Shown here piece after piece: positions 1 to 6,520 of a stretch of 6,636 nt of DNA. The notes under the pieces are model-generated. The model was not told the DNA's origin and did no database searches. It saw only the letters and a list, made by a program, of their open reading frames with translations. Each line of letters starts with the position of its first letter. The first letter of the stretch is position 1. The DNA is from Clostridia bacterium (GTDB lineage Bacteria > Bacillota > Clostridia > UMGS1883): positions 1 to 6,636 of the forward strand of contig JAFSBF010000082.1 of the NCBI GenBank assembly GCA_017441965.1, given 5' to 3'. The position numbers were made by a program, and so were the translations under genes.

Positions 1-1260
1 AAATATACCGAATATTCAAGGGTTATTCTTGCACTTACGGCTATCGGCAAAAATCCTGCCGATGTGGCAGGATATAATCTGCTTTTGCCGCTTGGTGATT
101 TTGAAAAGACAACATGGCAGGGAATTAACGGCCCAATATGGGCGCTTATCGCACTCGATAGCGGTAATTATGAAATGCCGCAAAACACTGATGCCAAAAT
201 TCAGGCAACGCGGAATATGTATGTAGAATATATTTTAGATGCACAAAAAAGTGACGGCGGATGGTCTCTTTTAGAGGAAAGCAGCAAATCCGATGCAGAT
301 GTGACAGCAATGGCACTTCAGGCACTCTCAAAATATGCTGACGAGGAAAAGGTCGACAAGGCTATAAAAAAAGCACTTTCTATGATAAAGAATGTTGCAT
401 CCTCCACGTCTGAAAGTACGGCGCAAATTCTTACCGCATTGTGTGAGCTTGGCAAAAAATATGATGATGCACAGTTTAGGGAGAAAGTAACGAAGGATTT
501 GCTTTCTTATTATACAGACGGAGGATTTAGTCATATACATGGTGCAGAGCTTAATCAGATGTCAACGGAGCAGGCGTTCTACTCTCTTGTGGCGTTAAAA
601 CGCTTTTTAAGCGGGGAGAAAAGTCTGTATACAATGACGGATGCCATTAATATAACCGACAATGAAAAAGAGCATAAAACCGACAAAATAACAGAATTAA
701 AAACCTTTGACGATGTTAAAGACCATAAAAATAAAGCGGCAATTGAAGCTCTTGCGGCAAGAAAAATAATAAACGGAAAAAGTGAAAACATTTTTGAGCC
801 TGAAAGCACCATGACAAGGGCTGAATTTGCAACAATAATTGTAAGAGCGCTATCTCTTGCCTCAAACGAAAAAACTGCATTTGCTGATGTAGCGGAAAGT
901 GATTGGTTTTATAACTATGTAAATGCCGCTTATGAAAACAACATTGTAAAAGGCGTTTCAGAAACTCTCTTTAATCCGTATGCACCAATCACACGTCAGG
1001 AGGCGGCAGTGATGCTAAGCCGCAGTGCAAAAAAGGCAGGGATATATAAAGAATTTGATGCTATGGCTGCCCGAAATATACTTGCAGAATTTTCAGATTA
1101 TGTAAAGACGGCGCAATGGGCTGTAACTCCGCTTGCATTTTGCGTTGATGAGGGTATAATAGAAAGTGATGAAATGGAAATTTTTCCAAGTGAGGCAGTT
1201 AAACGAGGTGAAATCGCACAGTCAGTTTATAATCTCCTTGAAAGGGCAAATATGATATGA
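1..1260 (+). CDS. Partial SLH-anchored surface protein with prenyltransferase/transcobalamin-like alpha-barrel repeats (5' end missing)
   Basis: The reading frame is open from base 1, so the gene starts before the window. The GTG at 64 is internal, because conserved-looking repeat sequence (EYSRVILALTAIGKNP) lies in frame upstream of it. Counting base 1 as residue 1, 419 residues are visible. Residues 1-200 look like an alpha/alpha-barrel of the prenyltransferase/squalene-cyclase repeat type: GINGPIWALIALDS, QKSDGGW (82-88) and YTDGGFSHIHG (171-181), with STEQAFYSLVAL after the last. The same fold forms the larger domain of animal cobalamin carriers. A charged linker (about 210-240) leads to three SLH motifs at roughly 241-284, 294-345 and 364-415, with FADVAESDWF and FSDYVKTAQW as recognisable starts. 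SLH triplets bind secondary cell-wall polymers, so this end should be wall-anchored. The stop overlaps the start of the DUF4430 gene (ATGA). By inference the protein captures a corrinoid or similar ligand at the surface. The missing N-terminus may carry a signal peptide and further binding domains. The architecture is secure; the ligand is not. Confidence 0.88.
   Translation, partial: KYTEYSRVILALTAIGKNPADVAGYNLLLPLGDFEKTTWQGINGPIWALIALDSGNYEMPQNTDAKIQATRNMYVEYILDAQKSDGGWSLLEESSKSDADVTAMALQALSKYADEEKVDKAIKKALSMIKNVASSTSESTAQILTALCELGKKYDDAQFREKVTKDLLSYYTDGGFSHIHGAELNQMSTEQAFYSLVALKRFLSGEKSLYTMTDAINITDNEKEHKTDKITELKTFDDVKDHKNKAAIEALAARKIINGKSENIFEPESTMTRAEFATIIVRALSLASNEKTAFADVAESDWFYNYVNAAYENNIVKGVSETLFNPYAPITRQEAAVMLSRSAKKAGIYKEFDAMAARNILAEFSDYVKTAQWAVTPLAFCVDEGIIESDEMEIFPSEAVKRGEIAQSVYNLLERANMI
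721..1245 (+). other. SLH domain triplet (cell-wall anchor) within the first gene
   Basis: Three consecutive SLH-like motifs make up the C-terminus. The first contains AAIEALAARKIINGK followed by FEPESTMTRAEFATIIVRAL. The second contains FADVAESDWFYNYVNAAYEN followed by FNPYAPITRQEAAVMLSR. The third contains FSDYVKTAQWAVTPLAFCVD, then FPSEAVKRGEIAQSVYNLL. The TRAEFA and TRQEAA sequences match the usual SLH consensus. The third motif is more divergent, with KRGEIA in place of TRAE. SLH triplets normally attach proteins non-covalently to pyruvylated secondary wall polymers. Confidence 0.88.
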
Positions 1261-1988
1261 AGCTTTTAAAGAAAAACAAAGGAAAAATTATTGCTTTAAT
1301 TTCAGTATTACTGCTTTTGGCTTTTTCGTATGGTTGGGGTAGTATTGCACCCGAAGAAAAGACAGAAAGCACTGCAAAAGTGGAAAAATCAGTGCAAGAG
1401 GAAATAGGGATAAAGGAAATTGATGCAGAAAGCGAAAAAACTGCCGTAGAAAAAGAAACTTTATCTAAGCAGGAAGAGCCGCTATCCTCTGCTTTGCAAG
1501 CAGAAGTGGAAAAGGAACCTTCTCCTGTGGAGAATGAAAATCCTGCACCTATAGAGCCACAAAGTGTAACAATAACGGATAAAGCCTATACCTGCACCAT
1601 CAGCGTGCGTTGTGATATGGCACTTGCAAATATTAATCTGCTTGATGAAGAAAAAATTCCGCTTTTGCCAAAAGACGGAATAATACTTCCGCCTACGGAG
1701 GTGAACTTTTATGAGGGGGAGAGTGTGTTTAATCTCCTTCTTCGTGAAATGAAAAGAAATAAAATCCATATGGAATATGTAAATACCCCAATTTATAACA
1801 GTGCGTATATTGAGGGGATAAATAATTTATATGAATTTGACTGCGGAGAGCTGTCGGGATGGATGTACAGAGTAAACGGATGGTTCCCCTCTTACGGATG
1901 TTCACAGTATCAGCTTAAACAAGGGGACAGCGTTGAATGGCTCTACACGTGTGACCTTGGCAGAGATGTCGGTAAAAATATTAACTGA
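1257..1988 (+). CDS. Membrane-anchored DUF4430 (transcobalamin-like C-terminal) domain protein
   Basis: A 243-residue protein with three parts. A lysine-rich start (MKLLKKNKGK) and one hydrophobic segment (about 11-30) form a signal anchor or signal peptide with no lipobox cysteine. Residues 31-107 are a low-complexity, Glu/Lys-rich linker that should span the wall. Residues 108-233 form a DUF4430-type beta domain with CTISVRCD (113-120), GESVFNLLLREM (154-165), SGWMYRVNGWFP (200-211) and DSVEWLYTCDLGRD (224-237). The motifs GWMYxVNG and VEWxYTxDLG are typical of the family, which is named for its similarity to the smaller beta domain of transcobalamin/intrinsic factor. Five cysteines (113, 119, 196, 215, 232) lie in the domain, so disulfides are possible. 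The start overlaps the previous stop by four bases, with GAAAGGG as ribosome site about ten bases ahead. The protein probably works with the SLH barrel protein before it and the ECF transporter after it. The ligand is inferred, not shown. Confidence 0.87.
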   Translation: MKLLKKNKGKIIALISVLLLLAFSYGWGSIAPEEKTESTAKVEKSVQEEIGIKEIDAESEKTAVEKETLSKQEEPLSSALQAEVEKEPSPVENENPAPIEPQSVTITDKAYTCTISVRCDMALANINLLDEEKIPLLPKDGIILPPTEVNFYEGESVFNLLLREMKRNKIHMEYVNTPIYNSAYIEGINNLYEFDCGELSGWMYRVNGWFPSYGCSQYQLKQGDSVEWLYTCDLGRDVGKNIN

Positions 1989-1990
1989 AA

Positions 1991-1997
1991 AGAAGGA
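1991..1997 (+). promoter_or_regulatory. Ribosome binding site of the T-component gene
   Basis: AGAAGGA lies five bases before the ATG at 2003. It sits in the 14-base gap after the DUF4430 stop and supports this start over ATG 2007, which is out of frame. Confidence 0.7.
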
Positions 1998-2002
1998 TAT
2001 CA

Positions 2003-2881
2003 ATGAATGAATTTAAAACATATCATCCAATTGTAAATTTTACATATTTTCTGTGCGTAATAGGTTTTTCGATGTTTCTGATGCATCCTGTTTCGCTTGT
2101 TATATCGCTTCTTTCGGCACTTTTATATCTGATGATTTTAAAAGGGAAAAGGGCGGCTATTACAAAACTTGCAGCACTTATCCCTATAGCAATACTTACT
2201 GCCGTTATAAATTCCCTTTTTAATCACGAGGGTGTGACAGTGCTGATATATCTTCCGAGTGATAATCCGCTTACGGCAGAGGCGCTTCTTTTCGGATGCA
2301 GTGCAGCCGTTATGATTGCGTGTGTGATATATCATTTTTCCTGCTATAACGAGGTTATGACGAGTGATAAATTTATTTATCTGTTTGGAAAAATAATTCC
2401 CGCATTGTCCTTAGTCCTTTCAATGGTGCTTCATTTTGTGCCAAAGCTTATAAAAAGATTAAAAGAAATAGTAACTGCACAAAAATGTATAGGAAGAGAT
2501 ATATCCAAAGGAAGCTTGTGGCAGAGAATGAAGCTTGCTGTAAAAATACTTTCGATACTTGTAACGTGGTCGCTTGAAAACTCGGTGGAAACGGCAGACA
2601 GTATGAAAAGCCGTGGCTACGGACTTTCGGGAAGAACGGCATATTCCATATTCCATTTTGACAAAAGAGATTATATGGCACTTTTCTGGATATTAATTAC
2701 CTCGGCAGCCGTAATTGCAGGGAAATTGTATGGATTTTTGTACTGCCGATATTTTCCGTCATTTGCTATGGAGTGGACAACCTCAGAAAGCATAGCTACG
2801 CAGATAGCATATCTCCTGCTATGCTTTACGCCGATTATTATTGAAATAAGGGGGAGTTACAGATGGAACTCTATAAAATAG
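2003..2881 (+). CDS. ecfT: ECF transporter transmembrane T component
   Basis: A 292-residue integral membrane protein of the CbiQ/EcfT type, the coupling subunit that joins the ATPase pair to the substrate-binding S component. Hydrophobic helices are seen at about 13-46 (two helices), 54-72, 92-112, 132-147, 224-241 and 267-282. A positively charged cytoplasmic region (148-221) contains the two coupling helices. In classical EcfT these end in Ala-Arg-Gly motifs that contact the ATPases. Here the second is clear (ETADSMKSRGYGLSGRT, 196-212), while the first position reads AQKCIGRDIS (159-168). Length and layout fit the family. The gene ends 19 bases inside the ATPase-S fusion gene, so translation of the two is probably coupled and their products should form one complex. 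Assignment as a T component is firm; substrate identity comes only from the neighbours. Confidence 0.92.
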   Translation: MNEFKTYHPIVNFTYFLCVIGFSMFLMHPVSLVISLLSALLYLMILKGKRAAITKLAALIPIAILTAVINSLFNHEGVTVLIYLPSDNPLTAEALLFGCSAAVMIACVIYHFSCYNEVMTSDKFIYLFGKIIPALSLVLSMVLHFVPKLIKRLKEIVTAQKCIGRDISKGSLWQRMKLAVKILSILVTWSLENSVETADSMKSRGYGLSGRTAYSIFHFDKRDYMALFWILITSAAVIAGKLYGFLYCRYFPSFAMEWTTSESIATQIAYLLLCFTPIIIEIRGSYRWNSIK

Positions 2882-5478
2882 AAAACCTTACATTTAAATA
2901 CCCTGATGCTAAGGAATACGCACTAAGCGGTGTCAGCCTGAATGTTAAGAAAGGTGAATTTCTGACAATTTGCGGACAGTCAGGCTGTGGAAAATCAACT
3001 CTTTTACGCCTGATGAAGCCTGTCCTTGCCCCAAGTGGGGAAAAGGGCGGTACAATTCTTTTTGAAAACGAAGATGTATCTAAGCTTGATTTAAAGTCAC
3101 AAAGCGAAAAAATAGGCTTTGTAATGCAAAACCCCGATTCTCAGATAGTAACGGATAAGGTCTGGCACGAGCTTGCATTCGGTCTTGAAAGCCTTGGTAT
3201 GAAAAATAATGAGATACGTGCAAGAGTTTCTGAAATGGCAGCATTTTTCGGGATAGAGGGATGGTTTCATAAAAAAACAGATACCCTTTCAGGAGGACAG
3301 AAACAGCTTCTTAATCTCGCATCTGTAATGGTGATGCAACCCTCTGTGCTTATTCTTGATGAGCCGACAAGTCAGCTTGACCCGATTGCGGCGCAGGAGT
3401 TTTTAGATGTGCTTGCAAAAATTAACCGTGAGCTTGGCGTTACGGTAATTCTTTCAGAACACAGACTTGAGGAAGCGCTATCTATTACGGATACAGTTGC
3501 AGTAATGGATAAGGGTGATATAATTTTTTGTGGTGCGCCAAAGAAAGCGGCAGGGATACTCAAAAAGAAAAACCACCCGATGCTTGATGCGATGAGCACT
3601 GCTATGCGTGTGTTTTCCAAAACGGAAAATGGCGAAGAAAGCCCCGTAACTGTGCGCGAGGGACGTACGTGGCTTTTAAATTATACGGACGAAGAGCAAA
3701 TGCGAAAGATTTCATTAAAAGAAACCAAAGATAACGGGGAGGTTTTACTGTCCCTTGAAGAGCTTTATTTCAGATACGAAAAAAATTCCCCTGACGTTAT
3801 AAAAGCTCTTAGTACAAAAATATACAAAGGGGAGCTTTTTGCAATCTTAGGCGGTAACGGCAGCGGTAAAACAACGCTTCTCTCTCTTATAAGCGGTATT
3901 AATATGCCGCAGAGGGGAAGTATTAAGCTTTTTGATGAAAAAGCAAGAATAGGCGTTTTGCCTCAAAATCCGCAGACACTTTTTATAGGAAAAACAGTGA
4001 GGGAAGATTTACTCGAGGTGCTTTCAGATTTAAAGCTTCCCAAAGAAGAAAAGGAGAGGCGTGCAAATGAGGCTCTGTCTCTGTGTGACCTTACAGAGTT
4101 TTCCGAAAGGCATCCTTATGATTTGTCAGGGGGAGAGATGCAGAGGGCAGCACTTGCAAAAATTTTGATGCAGATGCCTGATATATTACTTCTTGACGAG
4201 CCGACAAAGGGAATGGATGCTCATTTTAAGAAGAAATTTGTATCAATTTTAAAAACACTTCAAAAATCAGGTGTGACAATTATAATGGTTTCGCACGATA
4301 TAGAATTTTGTGCAAGATATGCTCAAAGGTGTGCTATGTTTTTTGACGGTGCAATTGTAAGTGAAAATACCTCGCGTGAATTTTTCTCAGGTAAAAGCTT
4401 TTATACAACGGCGGCAAACCGTATGTCCCGTGGTATTATTGAAAACGCAGTTACAACCGAGGACATAATATACGCACTCGGCGGCGAAATTACAGAAAAT
4501 GAAGCTAAGGAAGCGGAAAGTGAGCTTTACACTGCGAAAACCTTTGCTGAGGAAAAAGAAAAACCGAAAAGCATAAAAAAATTTATATCTGCAGTAATAC
4601 TTGCAATTATTTCGATAGCAGCAGCCTTTTATTTTAAGGGAAAGTTTACCGACTGGCGTATGTACGCTGTGCAGTTTTTTGTTTTTGTTTCGCTTGGCTT
4701 TGCAATTAATCTTACAATGCCTCAAAAGGAGCTTGACGAAAAATATTCAAAGAATGAGAAAAAAGAAAAGCAAAAGCTTCAAAAGCATACTGTTTTAAGT
4801 ATAATTGCGGTTTTGGTATTAATTCCGCTTACTATACTTGCAGGGTGCTATCTTCTTGGTGACAGAAGATACTATTTTATAAGCCTTATGATAATTCTTG
4901 AAATTATGGCCCCGTTTTTCAGGTCATTTGAAAAAAGGAAGGTCAGTGCACGTGAAATTGTCGTGATAAGTGTTTTATGCGCCATTACGGTAGCGGGAAG
5001 AGCGGCATTTTTTATGCTGCCTATGTTTAAGCCCGTGCTTGCACTGATAATAATATGCGCCGCATCGCTTGGCGCGGAAACGGCATTTTTAATAGGCGCA
5101 ATTTCTGCGTTTGCGTCAAACATATTTTTCGGTCAGGGCCCCTGGACACCGTGGCAGATGTTTGCGTATGGAATTGTGGGCTTTGTCGCAGGAATACTTA
5201 TAAATAAGGGCATACTTAAAAAAAGCCGTATTTCGCTTTGTATATACGGTATGCTTTCTGCTGTCATTCTGTGCGGGGGAATTTTAAATGTAGGCTCACT
5301 TCTGATGTATATGCCGCATCCTGAGGGAGGGGCACTTGTAAGCACACTTCTTTTAGGACTTCCGCTAGATATACTGCACGGTGCATCAACGGTATTTTTC
5401 CTGTATACGTGTGCCCCCGCTATGATTGAAAAAATAGAGAGAATAAAGCATAAGTTTGGTATATTTAAAAGCTCTTGA
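2863..5478 (+). CDS. ECF transporter fusion: two ATPase domains plus membrane-embedded S component (A-A'-S), CbrT-like
   Basis: An 871-residue protein combining subunits that are usually three separate proteins. The first nucleotide-binding domain (about 1-235) has Walker A GQSGCGKST (38-46), Q-loop VMQNPDSQ (87-94), signature LSGGQ (142-146), Walker B VLILDEPTS (162-170) and the H-loop His200. The second (about 295-510) has GGNGSGKTT (330-338), LPQNPQ (366-371), LSGGE (421-425), ILLLDEPTKG (441-450) and His478. All catalytic residues look intact in both. Residues 572-690 form four predicted membrane helices around a very charged loop (620-641). Residues 694-865 form a six-helix ECF S component with AGRAAFFMLPMFKPV (711-725) and FGQGPWTPWQMFAYG (756-770), which I associate from memory with the CbrT-like cobalamin group. 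A GGGGAG ribosome site stands about seven bases before ATG 2863. With the T component this makes a complete transporter. Function as an ECF importer is firm; cobalamin as substrate is a moderate inference. Confidence 0.92.
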   Translation: MELYKIENLTFKYPDAKEYALSGVSLNVKKGEFLTICGQSGCGKSTLLRLMKPVLAPSGEKGGTILFENEDVSKLDLKSQSEKIGFVMQNPDSQIVTDKVWHELAFGLESLGMKNNEIRARVSEMAAFFGIEGWFHKKTDTLSGGQKQLLNLASVMVMQPSVLILDEPTSQLDPIAAQEFLDVLAKINRELGVTVILSEHRLEEALSITDTVAVMDKGDIIFCGAPKKAAGILKKKNHPMLDAMSTAMRVFSKTENGEESPVTVREGRTWLLNYTDEEQMRKISLKETKDNGEVLLSLEELYFRYEKNSPDVIKALSTKIYKGELFAILGGNGSGKTTLLSLISGINMPQRGSIKLFDEKARIGVLPQNPQTLFIGKTVREDLLEVLSDLKLPKEEKERRANEALSLCDLTEFSERHPYDLSGGEMQRAALAKILMQMPDILLLDEPTKGMDAHFKKKFVSILKTLQKSGVTIIMVSHDIEFCARYAQRCAMFFDGAIVSENTSREFFSGKSFYTTAANRMSRGIIENAVTTEDIIYALGGEITENEAKEAESELYTAKTFAEEKEKPKSIKKFISAVILAIISIAAAFYFKGKFTDWRMYAVQFFVFVSLGFAINLTMPQKELDEKYSKNEKKEKQKLQKHTVLSIIAVLVLIPLTILAGCYLLGDRRYYFISLMIILEIMAPFFRSFEKRKVSAREIVVISVLCAITVAGRAAFFMLPMFKPVLALIIICAASLGAETAFLIGAISAFASNIFFGQGPWTPWQMFAYGIVGFVAGILINKGILKKSRISLCIYGMLSAVILCGGILNVGSLLMYMPHPEGGALVSTLLLGLPLDILHGASTVFFLYTCAPAMIEKIERIKHKFGIFKSS
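4576..4932 (+). other. Extra four-helix membrane linker between the second ATPase domain and the S component
   Basis: Residues 572-690 of the fusion are not part of either ATPase or of the six-helix S core. Hydrophobic stretches lie at about 574-591, 600-617, 644-664 and 670-686. Between the second and third is a run rich in Lys and Glu (620-641). An even number of helices would return the chain to the cytoplasm and place both the charged loop and the start of the S domain inside. This would satisfy the expected orientation of an S component fused behind cytoplasmic ATPases. The helices were judged by eye. Confidence 0.7.
4942..5457 (+). other. ECF S-component domain (CbrT-like) of the fusion protein
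   Basis: Residues 694-865 start with VSAREIVVISVLCAITVAGR and end in a basic cytoplasmic tail. Six hydrophobic segments fit the standard S-component fold. The residues GRAAFF, FKPV, the alanine/glycine-rich AETAFLIGAISAFASNIFF, GQGPWTPWQMFAYGIVGFVAG and the late LPLDILHGASTVFF are the recognisable conserved blocks. The GPWTPWQM block is what suggests the cobalamin-type group rather than riboflavin, thiamine or biotin S components. Confidence 0.75.
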
Positions 5479-5503
5479 CAAATGACTTCCGAAAGGGTAA
5501 TAT
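5475..5503 (+). promoter_or_regulatory. Sigma-A-like promoter of the metal-binding lipoprotein gene
   Basis: A perfect -35 box TTGACA (5475-5480) is followed after 17 bases by TAATAT (5498-5503). A 5/6 alternative, TATATT (5501-5506), has a longer 20-base spacer. The -35 box contains the TGA stop of the ECF fusion. Transcription would begin near 5510. This gives a leader of only about 14 bases and excludes ATG 5482 as the start on this transcript. Confidence 0.65.
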
Positions 5504-5510
5504 ATTGGTT

Positions 5511-5514
5511 GAGG
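5511..5514 (+). promoter_or_regulatory. Ribosome binding site deciding the lipoprotein start
   Basis: GAGG lies nine bases before ATG 5524 and directly precedes a start that yields a proper lipoprotein signal peptide. The in-frame ATG at 5482 has no such site and lies between the promoter boxes. Confidence 0.6.
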
Positions 5515-5523
5515 TTGATATAT

Positions 5524-6441
5524 ATGAAGAAGTTGTTTTCACTTTTGATGTGCGGTATATTAATGCTATGCTTTACTTCCTGCACACCTGAAAATAATAC
5601 AGAAAATGAGAAAATACAGATTGTAACTACGATATTTCCGCTTTATGACTTTGCACGGCAAGTTGGCGGGGAAAGGGCTCAGGTGACGCTTCTCTTACCA
5701 TCAGGGGCAGAGGCTCATTCATATGAGCCGTCACCGCAGGATGTAATAAAGATTAAGGAAAGTGACCTTTTCATACATCTTGGTATGGATGCAGACCCGT
5801 GGACGGATGCTATTATAAGAAGTAAAGACACAAAACCGAAAAATGTTCTTTCTGCAATGGAATATGTAGAGCTTTTAGGGGATGAGCATAGTCACGACCA
5901 TTCATCACAAATGGCACTCTATGACCAGCATATATGGACATCAATTGAAAATGCCGAGGAAATTGCAGAGGCGATTAAAGATGCACTTTGCCGTATAGAT
6001 GCCCCGAATGCACAGTATTACGAAAAACGTGCCGAAGGATATGGGGACAAGCTTTCACTTCTTGATGAAAAATTTGAAAATCTGACAGAAAATCATCAGG
6101 GAAGTACGATTGTATTTGCGGACAGATTTGCGTTTCGCTATTTCACGGAGGAATACAAGCTTAACCATTTTGCGGCATTCCCCGGATGCTCGTCAGAGAG
6201 CGAGCCGAGTGCCCGCACGGTATCACAGCTTATTGATATGGTGAAGAAAGAAAAAATCCCCGTAGTATTTTATACGGAAACGTCAAATCAGAAGCTTGCC
6301 GATACTGTTTGTGAGGAAACGGGTGCGCAAAAACTGCTTCTTCATTCCTGCCATACTGTAACAAAAGAGCAGCTTGAGGGCGGTATTACCTATACAGACC
6401 TGATGGAAAGCAACTATGAAGCACTAAAGAAAGCGTTATAG
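5524..6441 (+). CDS. ZnuA/AdcA-family metal ABC transporter substrate-binding lipoprotein
   Basis: A 305-residue protein. MKKLFSLLMCGILMLCFTSC is a lipoprotein signal peptide with Cys20 as the likely lipid-modified residue, so the protein should sit on the outer face of the membrane. IQIVTTIFPLYDFARQVGGE (31-50) is the classical start of cluster A-I (zinc/manganese) binding proteins. Visible metal-ligand candidates are His65 in EAHSYEPSPQD and His136 in DQHIW. A short histidine-rich loop, EHSHDHSS, lies at 121-128. The usual third histidine, in a HDAFGYF-like motif, is replaced in ADRFAFRYF (199-207). Instead the C-terminal half has FPGCSSESE (219-227) and LHSCHTV (273-279), which include Cys222, His274, Cys276 and His277. 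The ending ITYTDLMESNYEALKKAL is typical. No permease or ATPase gene follows, so the protein must use partners encoded elsewhere. Zinc is the most likely ligand, but the altered site leaves the metal open. Confidence 0.9.
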   Translation: MKKLFSLLMCGILMLCFTSCTPENNTENEKIQIVTTIFPLYDFARQVGGERAQVTLLLPSGAEAHSYEPSPQDVIKIKESDLFIHLGMDADPWTDAIIRSKDTKPKNVLSAMEYVELLGDEHSHDHSSQMALYDQHIWTSIENAEEIAEAIKDALCRIDAPNAQYYEKRAEGYGDKLSLLDEKFENLTENHQGSTIVFADRFAFRYFTEEYKLNHFAAFPGCSSESEPSARTVSQLIDMVKKEKIPVVFYTETSNQKLADTVCEETGAQKLLLHSCHTVTKEQLEGGITYTDLMESNYEALKKAL

Positions 6442-6483
6442 GTATCGCAAAACAATCAACTTGATAAATAATTAAATTAACTA
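6442..6483 (+). other. AT-rich spacer after the lipoprotein gene, no clear terminator
   Basis: The stretch between the lipoprotein stop and the next promoter contains no GC-rich hairpin or T-run. The first credible stop for transcripts from upstream is the hairpin at 6532-6568. Confidence 0.5.
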
Positions 6484-6512
6484 TTGACAAAGAATGGAAA
6501 GTATATTAAAAT
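6484..6512 (+). promoter_or_regulatory. Sigma-A-like promoter for the last, incomplete gene
   Basis: A perfect -35 box TTGACA (6484-6489), a 17-base spacer and a -10 box TAAAAT (6507-6512, five of six consensus bases). Transcription is predicted to start at about 6519-6521. The -10 box lies inside a perfect inverted repeat, which suggests repressor control. Confidence 0.78.
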
Positions 6513-6518
6513 ATACTT
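6499..6518. promoter_or_regulatory. Perfect 20-base inverted repeat over the -10 box (candidate operator)
   Basis: AAGTATATTAAAATATACTT has 9-base arms (6499-6507 and 6510-6518) that are exact reverse complements around a central AA. It covers the -10 box completely and reaches the predicted transcription start, a classic position for a dimeric repressor. I do not recognise the regulator. It does not match the consensus I know for Zur, Fur/PerR, Rex, LexA or NrdR. Confidence 0.55.
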
Positions 6519-6520
6519 GC

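Noticed and set aside
64..66. GTG at 64 as the start of the first gene
   Set aside because: The frame is open to base 1 and encodes repeat sequence continuous with the barrel domain. There is no ribosome site ahead of it.
29..226. Small + strand ORF of 65 codons in another frame
   Set aside because: It lies entirely inside the barrel coding region, has no ribosome site and encodes no recognisable domain.
4387..4725. Reverse-strand ORF of 112 codons
   Set aside because: It is antisense to the ATPase-S fusion. Its Cys/Phe/Lys-rich composition is what complementing AT-rich coding sequence gives.
5482..5523. ATG 5482 as the lipoprotein start
   Set aside because: It lies between the promoter boxes and adds 14 residues including charged ones before an otherwise standard lipoprotein signal peptide. 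It also lacks a ribosome site, whereas ATG 5524 has GAGG nine bases upstream.
5133..5585. Reverse-strand ORF of 150 codons across the ECF/lipoprotein junction
   Set aside because: It is antisense to two well-supported genes, with no start signals and no recognisable protein features.
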